Assembly: GCF_900142925.1 (NCBI RefSeq)
Contig: NZ_FRCN01000001.1
Coordinates: forward strand, 248,001-312,000
Source: Chitinophaga sp. CF418
GTDB taxonomy: Bacteria > Bacteroidota > Bacteroidia > Chitinophagales > Chitinophagaceae
Direction: 5' to 3'
DNA length: 64,000 nucleotides
Both the position numbers and the translations under genes were made by a program. Below are positions 7,583-16,020 of this stretch, piece by piece (within the stretch, counting starts at the first letter, position 1; every line of letters begins with the position of its first letter). The notes under the pieces are model-generated. The model saw nothing but the letters and a program-made list of their open reading frames with translations. It had not been told where the DNA came from and ran no database searches.

Positions 7583-9478
7583 TTATTCACCTTTCTTTTC
7601 GTCGCCTTCATCCTTCTTCAGCTTCTCTCTCAGTTCAGCCAGTGCACCCAGATCACCAAGCGTAGCTTTCTCTACTTTGCTCTGGATGGTTTTCACAGCC
7701 TTACGAGTTTTGTCAGCATCAGCTCTCTTTTCTTTGGCAACTGCTTCTTTCTCCTCGTTTTTAGCCTGTTCCCACACTCTTGTATGAGACACCAGTATAC
7801 GTTTTTCGCTGCGGTCGAATTCAATGATCATGAATTCTTTCACATCTTCAACGCTGATTGGTTTCTCATCTTCAGTGCGCAGGTGACGTGCAGGAGCGTA
7901 AGCTTCCAGACCATATTGCAGTTGAACAGTAGCACCTTTTTCATCTTTCTTCACTACAGTACCTTCATGAACGGATCCAATCGGGAAGATAGTTTCGAAA
8001 GTGTTCCAAGGATCTTCTTCAATCTGTTTGTGGCCCAGGCTCAGTTTACGGTTATCCTTATCGATACCCAGGATCACTACTTCGATCTCGCTACCCACTT
8101 TGGTGTACTCACTTGGGTGGTTGAAGCGTTTGATCCAGCTCAGGTCAGAGATGTGGATCATACCACCGATACCTGTTTCCAGCTCAACGAATACGCCATA
8201 AGGAGTGATGTTCTTCACGATACCTTTGTGACGGCTGTCCAGCGGGAATTTAGTTTCGATAGTAGCCCAAGGATCTTCTGTCAGTTGCTTGATAGACAGG
8301 CTCATCTTACGCTCGTCCTTGCTCAGGGTCACTACCACTGCTTCGTATTCTTCACCTAATTTGAAGAATTCTTTAGCATTGATAGGAGTAGAAGCCCAGG
8401 AGATCTCAGATACGTGTACCAGACCTTCTACACCAGGCAGAATTTCCAGGAATGCACCGTAATCTTCGATGTTCACTACCTTACCTTTTACGCGCGCACC
8501 TTCAGTGATGTGTGCAGGCAGGGTATCCCATGGGTGAGGAGTAAGTTGTTTGTAACCGAGGCTGATACGTTTTTTCTCGTCGTCGAAGTCCAGCACCACC
8601 ACATTGATCTTCTGATCCATCTGGAGCACTTCGCTTGGGTGAGAGATACGTCCCCAGCTGATGTCGGTGATGTACAGCAAACCATCCAGACCACCGAGGT
8701 CGATGAATGCGCCGAAATCTGTAATATTCTTGATAGTACCTTCCAATACCTGGCCTTTTTCCAGTTTGGAGATAATATCCACTCTCTGCTGTTCGATATC
8801 GCTTTCGATAAGCGCTTTGTGGGAAACAACTGCGTTCCTGATGGCCTCATTAACTTTAACCACCTTGAATTCCATTGTTTTGCCTACAAACTGGTCGTAG
8901 TCGGTTACAGGCTTAACATCGATCTGAGAACCTGGCAGGAATGTTTCCATACCATAAACGTCTACGATCAAGCCGCCTTTGGTTTTGCTGGTAACAGTAC
9001 CAGTAACCACTTCGCCGGTTTTGTAAACTTCCACGATTTTTTCCCATGCACGCTGTTGGCGAGCCTGTTTACGGCTCAGGTGCAGGTTACCATCGCGGTC
9101 TTCTTTTTCAACAACCAGTACTTCTACTTCATCACCTACTTTCAGTCCCTGCAGATCACGGAATTCGTTCAGAGAGATCAGACCGTCAGATTTGAAGCCG
9201 ATGTTGATCACAACGTCCGTTTTGGTCAGACCAACTACGGTACCTGTGAGCAGGCCGTTTTCTTCGATCACTTTAAAAGTGTTGTCGTACGTTTCATCGT
9301 ACTTCGCTTTTTCTTCTTTGCTGTAAGAAGAAACATTGCGTTTGTCCACGCTCCAATCGAAATCATCGTGAGCGGTTTCTACAACAGGCGCATTTTTTGT
9401 CGCTGTTTCTACCTGAGCTGCTGCTGCAGGTACCTGTTGTTCAGCGTTTTGTTCGTTAGTAATGTTGTTTTCTGCCAA
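7583..9478 (-). CDS. rpsA: 30S ribosomal protein S1
   Basis: Six S1 RNA-binding repeats can be read in order: LLTGTVVGLTKTDVVINIG near residue 75, VVTGTVTSKTKGGLIVDVYG near 155, VLEGTIKNITDFGAFIDLGG near 245, VKGKVVNIEDYGAFLEI near 330, HKGIVKNITPYGVFVELE near 415, and HEGTVVKKDEKGATVQL near 505. A roughly 70-residue acidic, low-complexity N-terminal extension and a highly charged Lys/Glu tail complete 631 residues, as usual in Bacteroidota. The start codon is TTG at 9478, supported by an AGGAGG Shine-Dalgarno sequence 9 bases upstream. Such a strong ribosome-binding site is unusual in this phylum and may serve control. The gene is monocistronic, with a TATCTTTG -7 element at 9544-9551. Confidence 0.95.
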   Translation of the reverse strand: MAENNITNEQNAEQQVPAAAAQVETATKNAPVVETAHDDFDWSVDKRNVSSYSKEEKAKYDETYDNTFKVIEENGLLTGTVVGLTKTDVVINIGFKSDGLISLNEFRDLQGLKVGDEVEVLVVEKEDRDGNLHLSRKQARQQRAWEKIVEVYKTGEVVTGTVTSKTKGGLIVDVYGMETFLPGSQIDVKPVTDYDQFVGKTMEFKVVKVNEAIRNAVVSHKALIESDIEQQRVDIISKLEKGQVLEGTIKNITDFGAFIDLGGLDGLLYITDISWGRISHPSEVLQMDQKINVVVLDFDDEKKRISLGYKQLTPHPWDTLPAHITEGARVKGKVVNIEDYGAFLEILPGVEGLVHVSEISWASTPINAKEFFKLGEEYEAVVVTLSKDERKMSLSIKQLTEDPWATIETKFPLDSRHKGIVKNITPYGVFVELETGIGGMIHISDLSWIKRFNHPSEYTKVGSEIEVVILGIDKDNRKLSLGHKQIEEDPWNTFETIFPIGSVHEGTVVKKDEKGATVQLQYGLEAYAPARHLRTEDEKPISVEDVKEFMIIEFDRSEKRILVSHTRVWEQAKNEEKEAVAKEKRADADKTRKAVKTIQSKVEKATLGDLGALAELREKLKKDEGDEKKGE

Positions 9479-9487
9479 AATTTGGTT

Positions 9488-9493
9488 CCTCCT
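9488..9493 (-). promoter_or_regulatory. Strong Shine-Dalgarno sequence of rpsA
   Basis: AGGAGG, inside AAAGGAGGAACC on the minus strand, lies 9 bases before a TTG start. It is complementary to the 3' end of 16S rRNA. Other genes in the window lack such a site, so it decides the rpsA start and is itself notable. Confidence 0.8.
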
Positions 9494-9543
9494 TTTGTGT
9501 TAAATTCTCCCGGATTTTAGGCCCGAAAGTTTTAATTGGAGGG

Positions 9544-9551
9544 CAAAGATA
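9544..9551 (-). promoter_or_regulatory. -7 promoter element of rpsA
   Basis: TATCTTTG on the minus strand matches TAnnTTTG. A TTG occurs 23 bases upstream, slightly far for a -33 element. The implied leader is about 60 bases. Confidence 0.5.
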
Positions 9552-9699
9552 CTTAATAATCATTAAAAAATAAGCAATTTTCACATGTTTAACACACTGG
9601 CCCCATCTTCCCCCCTCCCCTTTCTCCGGGGCCATTTGCTCTAAAAAAATGTGCGGCTAAATAGATTTGTGATTGCGGATTTTGTACTAATTTTCAAGT

Positions 9700-10575
9700 A
9701 TGAACGGGACCTCATTCAGCTCTGATATTCGCTATTGGCTTAGACAGGGAAATACAATTAACCATCTGCTTTTCTGGAATATAATTGTTTTCCTCGTCAT
9801 GGGAACTGTGTACCTGATCGGCAGAATTGCACCAACCACAGGCTTCCTTTCCACGCTTCTTTTTGACAATCTTTCCCTGCACGCCAATGTGTATGCTTTC
9901 ATCCGGAAGCCATGGGGCCTATTGACCTACATGTTCACACATCTGGAATTTTTACATATACTCTTCAATATGCTGAACCTTTACTGGTTTGGTAATATAT
10001 TCCGGTCTTTCCTCGGTAATCAGCGGGTACTGCCGCTTTACCTGCTGGGAGGCATCATGGGGGGTATTGCATACCTGCTCGTATACAACCTGGCCTTCGG
10101 CGGCGTAAATGCCCCCATGATCGGCGCATCTGCCTCTGTCATGGCCTTGCTAATAGCCTGCGCCACCAAACTGCCCAACTACGAGATCGGTCTGCTCTTT
10201 GTAGGCTCCATCCGCCTGAAATGGCTGGCGCTGGTAGTTATTATACTGGACCTGATCTCCCTCACCCAGGGAAATGTAGGCGGTATTGTAGCTCATATGG
10301 GCGGTGCAGTAACCGGTTTTATCTATATCAAATTCCTGAATAACGGCACTGATATCTGCCAGCCGCTCATCTGGCTGTTTAACCGCCGCCTGCGGGTTGA
10401 AACGCCCAAACGCTCCTTTAAACCTAAAAAGTCTCCCCTTAAGCTTGTAAAACCCAGCCAGGAAGAAAATAAGCAACTCCGGCTGGACCAGCTGCTCGAT
10501 AAAATAAACGACAATGGTATGGACAGCCTTAGTCCCGAAGAAAAAGCATGGCTGAAGAAAATGAGCCAGGAATAA
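9700..10575 (+). CDS. Rhomboid-family intramembrane serine protease
   Basis: This polytopic inner-membrane protein of 291 residues has the rhomboid catalytic dyad: S144 in GASAS and H199 in AHMGG. The conserved transmembrane helix 2 histidine/asparagine motif appears as HILFNMLNLYWFGNIF. About six hydrophobic segments span residues 22-215. A cytosolic basic linker and a C-terminal helical tail (DQLLDKINDNG, LSPEEKAWLKKMS) follow, as in other Bacteroidota rhomboids. It cleaves membrane-anchored substrates within the bilayer; the substrates are unknown. The ispH gene begins 48 bases after the stop codon, so the two may share a transcript. Confidence 0.92.
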   Translation: MNGTSFSSDIRYWLRQGNTINHLLFWNIIVFLVMGTVYLIGRIAPTTGFLSTLLFDNLSLHANVYAFIRKPWGLLTYMFTHLEFLHILFNMLNLYWFGNIFRSFLGNQRVLPLYLLGGIMGGIAYLLVYNLAFGGVNAPMIGASASVMALLIACATKLPNYEIGLLFVGSIRLKWLALVVIILDLISLTQGNVGGIVAHMGGAVTGFIYIKFLNNGTDICQPLIWLFNRRLRVETPKRSFKPKKSPLKLVKPSQEENKQLRLDQLLDKINDNGMDSLSPEEKAWLKKMSQE

Positions 10576-10622
10576 ACGGCCATGTATACCAGCCATTCAA
10601 AATATGTAACTTTACCGGCAAG

Positions 10623-11849
10623 ATGAAAACATTTAACGTTCCGATTATATATCGCAGCCCGCTGATCACGGCTATCAAAAACCGCCGTAAACAGCAGGAC
10701 CGCATGAAGAAGGATTTTACGCCCACTGTACTGGATTTTGGTCCCCTGAAGATATTGCTGGCCCGTCACTTCGGCTTTTGCTACGGTGTGGAAAATGCTA
10801 TCGAGATCGCATTTAAGACAGTGGAAGAGAATCCCGGCAAAAGGATCTTCCTGCTAAGCGAAATGATCCATAACCCGCATGTCAATAACGATCTGCTGGC
10901 TAAAGGCGTACAATTCATCATGGATACCGCCGGTAAACAGCTGGTGCCCTGGGAAGCACTGACACCGGAAGATATTGTGATCATCCCTGCTTTTGGCACC
11001 ACCCTCGAAATAGAGGCAAAACTGACTTCCCTGGACATTGCCCCCCTGCAGTATAATACCACCTGCCCCTTCGTGGAAAGAGTCTGGAATAAGGCAGAAC
11101 AGATCGGACAACAGTCTTATACCGTTATCGTACACGGTAAACCCGGACATGAAGAAACCCGCGCTACTTTCTCCCATAGCCGTAGCAATACTCCTACCGT
11201 AGTGGTAAAGGATATGGAAGAAGCCCGCTTGCTGGCCGCTTTCATTACCGGAGAAAGACACGCTGACGAGTTTTACCCCCAGTTCAAAGGACAATACTCT
11301 GATGGCTTTGATGTGACCCGCGACCTCCAACGTGTAGGTGTAGTAAACCAGACCACTATGCTGGCTACCGAAACACAGGCCATCGCTGATTATATCAAAA
11401 ACGTGATCATGGACCGGTATGCCCTCAGTCCGGAGAACGTAGGTGAACGTTTTGCCGACACCCGCGACACGCTTTGCTATGCTACCAATGATAACCAAAG
11501 CGCAGTAACCGGCCTGTTACAGGAAGAAGCAGACCTTGCTATTGTTGTAGGCGGATATAACAGCTCCAATACATCCCACCTGGTAGAATTATGCGAGGTA
11601 AAACTGCCAACCTACTTCATCTCTTCAGATGAAAAACTGGTAGGGGCCAATGAAGTATCTCACTGGGATTTTCACCACAAACAGGAGCTGCACAGCCTTT
11701 CTTTCCTCCCCGCAAAGGAACCGGTAACCATCTTGCTGACAAGTGGTGCCTCCTGCCCGGATGCACTGGTAGAAGCAGTGATCAGAAAATTGCTGTCATT
11801 TTATGACCTTGAATATAAAATGGAAGAACTGGCCGCGACCTTTGCCTGA
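10623..11849 (+). CDS. ispH: 4-hydroxy-3-methylbut-2-enyl diphosphate reductase
   Basis: IspH (LytB) performs the last step of the methylerythritol-phosphate pathway, reducing HMBPP to IPP and DMAPP with a [4Fe-4S] cluster. The three cluster cysteines are C53 (HFGFCYGVENA), C148 (YNTTCPFVERVW) and C379 (SGASCPDALVEAV). At 409 residues this is the long form, with an N-terminal extension (MKTFNVPIIYRSPLITAIKN) and internal insertions relative to the 310-residue E. coli type. The frame is open further upstream into the rhomboid gene, but the ATG at 10623 is the first outside it. A strong terminator follows at 11885-11912. Confidence 0.94.
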   Translation: MKTFNVPIIYRSPLITAIKNRRKQQDRMKKDFTPTVLDFGPLKILLARHFGFCYGVENAIEIAFKTVEENPGKRIFLLSEMIHNPHVNNDLLAKGVQFIMDTAGKQLVPWEALTPEDIVIIPAFGTTLEIEAKLTSLDIAPLQYNTTCPFVERVWNKAEQIGQQSYTVIVHGKPGHEETRATFSHSRSNTPTVVVKDMEEARLLAAFITGERHADEFYPQFKGQYSDGFDVTRDLQRVGVVNQTTMLATETQAIADYIKNVIMDRYALSPENVGERFADTRDTLCYATNDNQSAVTGLLQEEADLAIVVGGYNSSNTSHLVELCEVKLPTYFISSDEKLVGANEVSHWDFHHKQELHSLSFLPAKEPVTILLTSGASCPDALVEAVIRKLLSFYDLEYKMEELAATFA

Positions 11850-11884
11850 GATTGATCTTATTTCCCGTAGATATTACTAAAAGT

Positions 11885-11912
11885 AAAAAAGACACCTGGT
11901 GGTGTCTTTTTT
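11885..11912 (+). terminator. Intrinsic terminator after ispH
   Basis: AAAAAAGACACC and GGTGTCTTTTTT form a 12-bp stem with a TGGT loop, ending in a T-tract, 35 bases after the ispH stop codon. The symmetrical A/T flanks would allow bidirectional function. Confidence 0.9.
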
Positions 11913-12073
11913 CTTTGGGGCTAATCAATGCTAGTAATGCAGAGAAAAAAAATTTTATATAGTAATAAGTTTAAACCTGAACCAAAATTAGCTGTTAGGC
12001 AACAAGCGTGCAATAGAGACTTATTATCCGGTGGTCTATTTCCTGTAAGTGGCGTAAAACAGATTAAATCTGG

Positions 12074-12835
12074 TTAGAACTGCATCGCCTTTTTCAGGAA
12101 ATCAGCTTTCCTTCTGCGGGATATTTCTACCTGCGTTCCATCACTCATCAATGCAAACCCTCCTTCACCCTGTATATAAGACTGCATCTGTTGCAAATTG
12201 ATCAGGTGCGAATTATGCACCCGGAAAAAGTCAACATCTGTCAGTAACTCCTCAAATTCTTTTAATGGTCGTGATACCATCAGGTTCTTTTTATCCGTAA
12301 AAAAGATACGGGTATAGTTGCCGGTAGATTCACAACGTACAATATTCTGTACCGGCATAAATACCAACCCGTTAATGGTAGGCAGGGCTATTTTCTTGTG
12401 GGTCTGATGCAGCGTTTTCATATTCTGCAGAAATACTTCCAGCGGCGATGTGGATGTTTCCGTCTGTCCATTGCGGCGGCTGATGCATTTCTGCACAGCA
12501 TCCTGCAACTCTTTTACACTGAAGGGCTTCAGCAGGTAATCCAGCGCATTGAACTTGATCGCTTTCAGGGCGTATTGCTCATAGGCCGTAGTAAATATTA
12601 CATCAAAAGTAATCTTATCGAACAGTTTCAACAGTTCAAAACCATTTTGGTGAGGCATTTCAACATCAAGGAAAACTACATCGGGTTGCAGTTCGGTGAT
12701 CAGGTCTTTCGCTTCTTTTACGCTGTTAACTCCTCCCAGCACAGTCACTTCCGGGCATTTTTTCTGAAGCATTGTCTGAAGAGCATCTATACAGTGTTGC
12801 TCATCATCAACGATGATTGCTTTAATTTCGCTCAT
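12074..12835 (-). CDS. LytTR-family response regulator
   Basis: This 253-residue cytosolic regulator has a receiver domain (IIVDDEQH near the start, phosphoacceptor D57 in DVVFLDVEMP, conserved lysine in DYLLKPF) and a C-terminal LytTR DNA-binding domain (about residues 145-250, with VRCESTGNYTRIFF and RVHNSHLINL). It lies 18 bases downstream of a LytS-like kinase gene in the same direction and is its likely partner. Target genes are not evident. The final residues RRRKADFLKKAM are typical of Bacteroidota LytTR regulators. Confidence 0.92.
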   Translation of the reverse strand: MSEIKAIIVDDEQHCIDALQTMLQKKCPEVTVLGGVNSVKEAKDLITELQPDVVFLDVEMPHQNGFELLKLFDKITFDVIFTTAYEQYALKAIKFNALDYLLKPFSVKELQDAVQKCISRRNGQTETSTSPLEVFLQNMKTLHQTHKKIALPTINGLVFMPVQNIVRCESTGNYTRIFFTDKKNLMVSRPLKEFEELLTDVDFFRVHNSHLINLQQMQSYIQGEGGFALMSDGTQVEISRRRKADFLKKAMQF

Positions 12836-12853
12836 GCTGTCTTTGTAGGTTTA

Positions 12854-14806
12854 TTAAAATATGAATTCTACCGGTAAGATGAGTTTCACCTGTGTACCCA
12901 TGGCTTTCCCAGTTTCATCTTCCAGGTCTGTTATATTTACATCTGCTTCTTTGGTATTATTGATCTTTCTGATAAGATCTATCCTTCCTTCTGTTACTTT
13001 CATGCCCATTGAGCGATGGGTTTGTCCTTTTTTCTCCTTTATTTCTACTGCTTTTTTACGTCCGATACCATTATCCGTTACCGTGCAGGTCAGGGTTTTC
13101 CCTTTTACGGAAACGGCTATTTCCAATAATCCTTTTCCGGACTTATGCACCAATCCGTGCCAGATGGCATTTTCTACATACGGTTGAATGATCATCGGAG
13201 GAATCATTACCTCCTCCTCGTTAATATCTTCTGCCACAGTGATCCGATACTCAAACACATCATTGCAACGCAGCTTTTCAAGATCAAGATACAGGCGTAA
13301 AGATTCCAGTTCCTTGTTCAAAGATATGAATGTGTACTGCGTATTATCAAGAATCATTCGCATCAACCGGGAAAATTTGGTCAGATAATCCGATGCCTCT
13401 TCCTGGTTATTGCTCCAGATAAACCGGTGAATGGAGCTTAACGAGTTGAAAATAAAATGCGGGTTCATCTGTGCACGCAGGGAACGCAGCTCCAGTTGCA
13501 AGGTCTGTTTATTGGTTTCCAGGTTCCTGTGCCGGATATAAAAGAACCCTCCTATAGCCACCATCAGCACAAATCCCGCCATAGACAAGGTGTACACTAC
13601 ATTACGTTTGGTGCGCAGCTCACTTATCTGCTTATCATGTTCCAGCAGTTTGATCTGGTTGTCCTTACGGTCTACCTCATAAACGGCCTGTGTCTGGGCC
13701 CATGCCAGGGATGATTGTTCTTCCAGCAGGGTGTCTTTATAGACCAGCGACTTCTCCATCGCCTCCATAGAACGTTTAAAGTCCCCTTTAGCCTTGTAAT
13801 TGTCTGCAATGGCTTTATAGGCCTCCATCAACAGGTATTTGAAACGCCAGATCAGGCAGAGATCAATACATTGCATGAAGTATTTATGCGCCTCGTCATA
13901 TTTTCCCTGCAGACTCCACAGCTTACCAATGTTCAGATAACTCTCAGCCACATGCACTTTATCATCCACATTACCATTCACCTCCAGGGCCTTATCCAGG
14001 TATTCATGAGCGCGTGCGTAGTCTTTTTTCTCCTTGTAGGCAGAGCCCAGGGCATTATAACAGATGGCCAGCCCGATGCTGTTATTCAATTGCTGGTTCA
14101 CGGCTAATGACTTCTTGTAGTATTCAATAGCGAGATCAAGTTTTCCCAGGCCCTGGTATGCGTAACCGATATTACCAAGGTTGATGGCCACCCCCAGGGA
14201 ATTTTTACTTTGTCTTTCAAGTTCCAGGGCCTTTTCGAAATGACTGATGGCCTCTGCATATCTATCAGTGGAGAGTTTGATATTGCCAATACTATTAATG
14301 GCAATGCAAATATTACGGACGTCATTGATCTTTTCCGCCAGTTGAAGCGCCCTAAAGTGGTAATCAAATGCTTTTTCCAGCTGATCGTCCATTCTGCGGT
14401 AATCCACGCCGGTATTATTCAGGGCATTACATAGCCAGAGATCATTTTTTGCCTCTTCGGCATATTTAACAGCTTTCTGGTGGTAATCGGCCGCGAGCAG
14501 GTATTCTGATTTGTTCCTTTTTGAGATGCCCGTCTCAATATATGCATTGAAAATCCCCTGCGTATATTTAATACGCTGAGAGAGGGTTATTGCTTCCTGG
14601 AAAAAGAGGTTTTCCATCCCACGTTTGTCAAAGTACCGTCCCAGTGATTTACCCTTATCTATGAGCCAGTTTACTTTACTGGTGTCGCCAGGAAGTTTTC
14701 TGGCAGAATCAAGCGTCCGGTATACGATGGCAGAATCCTGCGCCAGTGTAATGTTCCCCTTTACAAACAAAAGCAAGAAAAATAGATAGAAATAGCCTTT
14801 AAACAT
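12854..14806 (-). CDS. TPR-containing LytS-type sensor histidine kinase
   Basis: The 650-residue protein starts with a signal sequence (about residues 1-22). It has a periplasmic array of roughly eight TPR motifs (about residues 60-380, for example EKAFDYHFRALQLAEKIND), one transmembrane segment (VVYTLSMAGFVLMVAIGGFFY) and a cytoplasmic His_kinase (PF06580) module. The phosphoacceptor region is LRAQMNPHFIFNSLSSIHRF and the N box is PPMIIQPYVENAIWHGL. The ATP-lid glycine motif is VTDNGIGRKKA. Such kinases pair with LytTR regulators, as here with the next gene. The TPR array suggests a protein ligand, but the signal is unknown. Confidence 0.9.
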   Translation of the reverse strand: MFKGYFYLFFLLLFVKGNITLAQDSAIVYRTLDSARKLPGDTSKVNWLIDKGKSLGRYFDKRGMENLFFQEAITLSQRIKYTQGIFNAYIETGISKRNKSEYLLAADYHQKAVKYAEEAKNDLWLCNALNNTGVDYRRMDDQLEKAFDYHFRALQLAEKINDVRNICIAINSIGNIKLSTDRYAEAISHFEKALELERQSKNSLGVAINLGNIGYAYQGLGKLDLAIEYYKKSLAVNQQLNNSIGLAICYNALGSAYKEKKDYARAHEYLDKALEVNGNVDDKVHVAESYLNIGKLWSLQGKYDEAHKYFMQCIDLCLIWRFKYLLMEAYKAIADNYKAKGDFKRSMEAMEKSLVYKDTLLEEQSSLAWAQTQAVYEVDRKDNQIKLLEHDKQISELRTKRNVVYTLSMAGFVLMVAIGGFFYIRHRNLETNKQTLQLELRSLRAQMNPHFIFNSLSSIHRFIWSNNQEEASDYLTKFSRLMRMILDNTQYTFISLNKELESLRLYLDLEKLRCNDVFEYRITVAEDINEEEVMIPPMIIQPYVENAIWHGLVHKSGKGLLEIAVSVKGKTLTCTVTDNGIGRKKAVEIKEKKGQTHRSMGMKVTEGRIDLIRKINNTKEADVNITDLEDETGKAMGTQVKLILPVEFIF

Positions 14807-15249
14807 GCATCAGCCAGGTAATACTCACAAGTTAATTAAAAAAGCGAAAGGGCGAAAGAATTCGCCCCTTCTTCCTATTAACCGAATACACCTACTGAAA
14901 ATATGGAACAAGGCAGGCATCCCCGCCCTGCACCACATTAAGTTTAATAAATATCAGCCCACACAGCCTGGATATATATGTAATTACTAGCTTCGAAACG
15001 GTTAATAGCAACAGGTCCGTTGGATATAGTTATAAAAAGACCATTGCTGATCCCTTACGACTTCTCTTGACCACGTTGGGAATAATATATATAGCATTTC
15101 ACGGTGCACTGTATGAACCGGTCAACACAATACGATTAATAAATTGCAGGAAATTCTAGAGGATGTGGAAAATTACCAATGGGTTTCTTCCCGGCTTACA
15201 CCAGGAACATAACAAATTTAAAAAGGATTTCTTAAAACTAAAAATAAAT
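14807..15249. other. Intergenic region, no gene seen
   Basis: About 440 AT-rich bases between the kinase start and the cmk stop. The only clear structure is a hairpin at 14850-14867. Confidence 0.5.
14850..14867 (-). terminator. Terminator-like hairpin, minus strand
   Basis: GGGCGAA and TTCGCCC flank a 4-base loop. On the minus strand TTTCGCTTTTTT follows, so it could end a transcript coming from cmk, although it is about 380 bases beyond the cmk stop. Confidence 0.45.
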
Positions 15250-15939
15250 TCAGGAAGATTGCACCAATACAACATCATCCACCCATTGCAGTACAAGTTT
15301 CAGCTGTTCATCCGGAGTTAACTGACTGTTGTCCAGGATGATAGCATCTTCAGCCTTCCGTAAAGGACTGATCTCCCGGTTGGTGTCGATATAATCTCTC
15401 AGTTCCAGGTTTTCCTTCACTTCGTGGATGCTGATATTCTTGTTTTTGGCATATAACTCTTTGAACCTGCGTTCTACACGGATAGCGGTATCTGCAGTCA
15501 TGAATATCTTCAGTTCGGCATGAGGGAATACAGTGGTACCGATATCACGGCCGTCCATCACAATTCCCTTTCTGGCGCCCATTTTCTGCTGCTGCGCTAC
15601 AGCAAATTCACGTACTTCCTTCACAGCAGCCACTTCACTCACTTTCTCAGCCACCAGCATCTCCCGGATCATGTGTTCCACATTCTCCCCGTTCAGGGTG
15701 ATTTCAGACGCCTGGCTGAGGGGGTTAAATTCGAATTCCAGGTGAATATCACGTAGGGCAGCCTTCACAGCCTCATGATCAGCCCAGTCCACCCGGTTCT
15801 GAATAAAATACAGGGTTATCGCACGATACATGGCCCCACTGTCAATATACACATAGTCCAGCTCCCCAGCCAGTTGTTTGGCCAGCGTGCTCTTTCCACA
15901 TGAGGAATAACCATCTATCGTAATAATAATTTTTTTCAA
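15250..15939 (-). CDS. cmk: Cytidylate kinase
   Basis: Cytidylate kinase phosphorylates CMP and dCMP with ATP in pyrimidine nucleotide recycling. The P-loop is IDGYSSCGKSTLAKQLA (near residue 8). The substrate-binding segments YIDSGAMYRAITLYF and VMDGRDIGTTVFPHAELK are clear, and the LID motif ELRDYIDTNREISPLRKA follows. The length of 229 residues is normal. The next gene upstream on the strand (clpC side) is far away, so it appears to have its own promoter. Confidence 0.95.
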   Translation of the reverse strand: MKKIIITIDGYSSCGKSTLAKQLAGELDYVYIDSGAMYRAITLYFIQNRVDWADHEAVKAALRDIHLEFEFNPLSQASEITLNGENVEHMIREMLVAEKVSEVAAVKEVREFAVAQQQKMGARKGIVMDGRDIGTTVFPHAELKIFMTADTAIRVERRFKELYAKNKNISIHEVKENLELRDYIDTNREISPLRKAEDAIILDNSQLTPDEQLKLVLQWVDDVVLVQSS

Positions 15940-16020
15940 AACCCTGTAATTAAATAACTATGTGAAGAATAGACGGTGTAAAGGTAAAAGAAATTTGGAA
16001 AAATGGAACAAGATTGCCTG

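Noticed and set aside
8414..9520. 368-codon open frame antisense to rpsA
   Set aside because: It is the shadow of a highly biased ribosomal gene; its Phe/His/Val-rich translation is characteristic of antisense reading.
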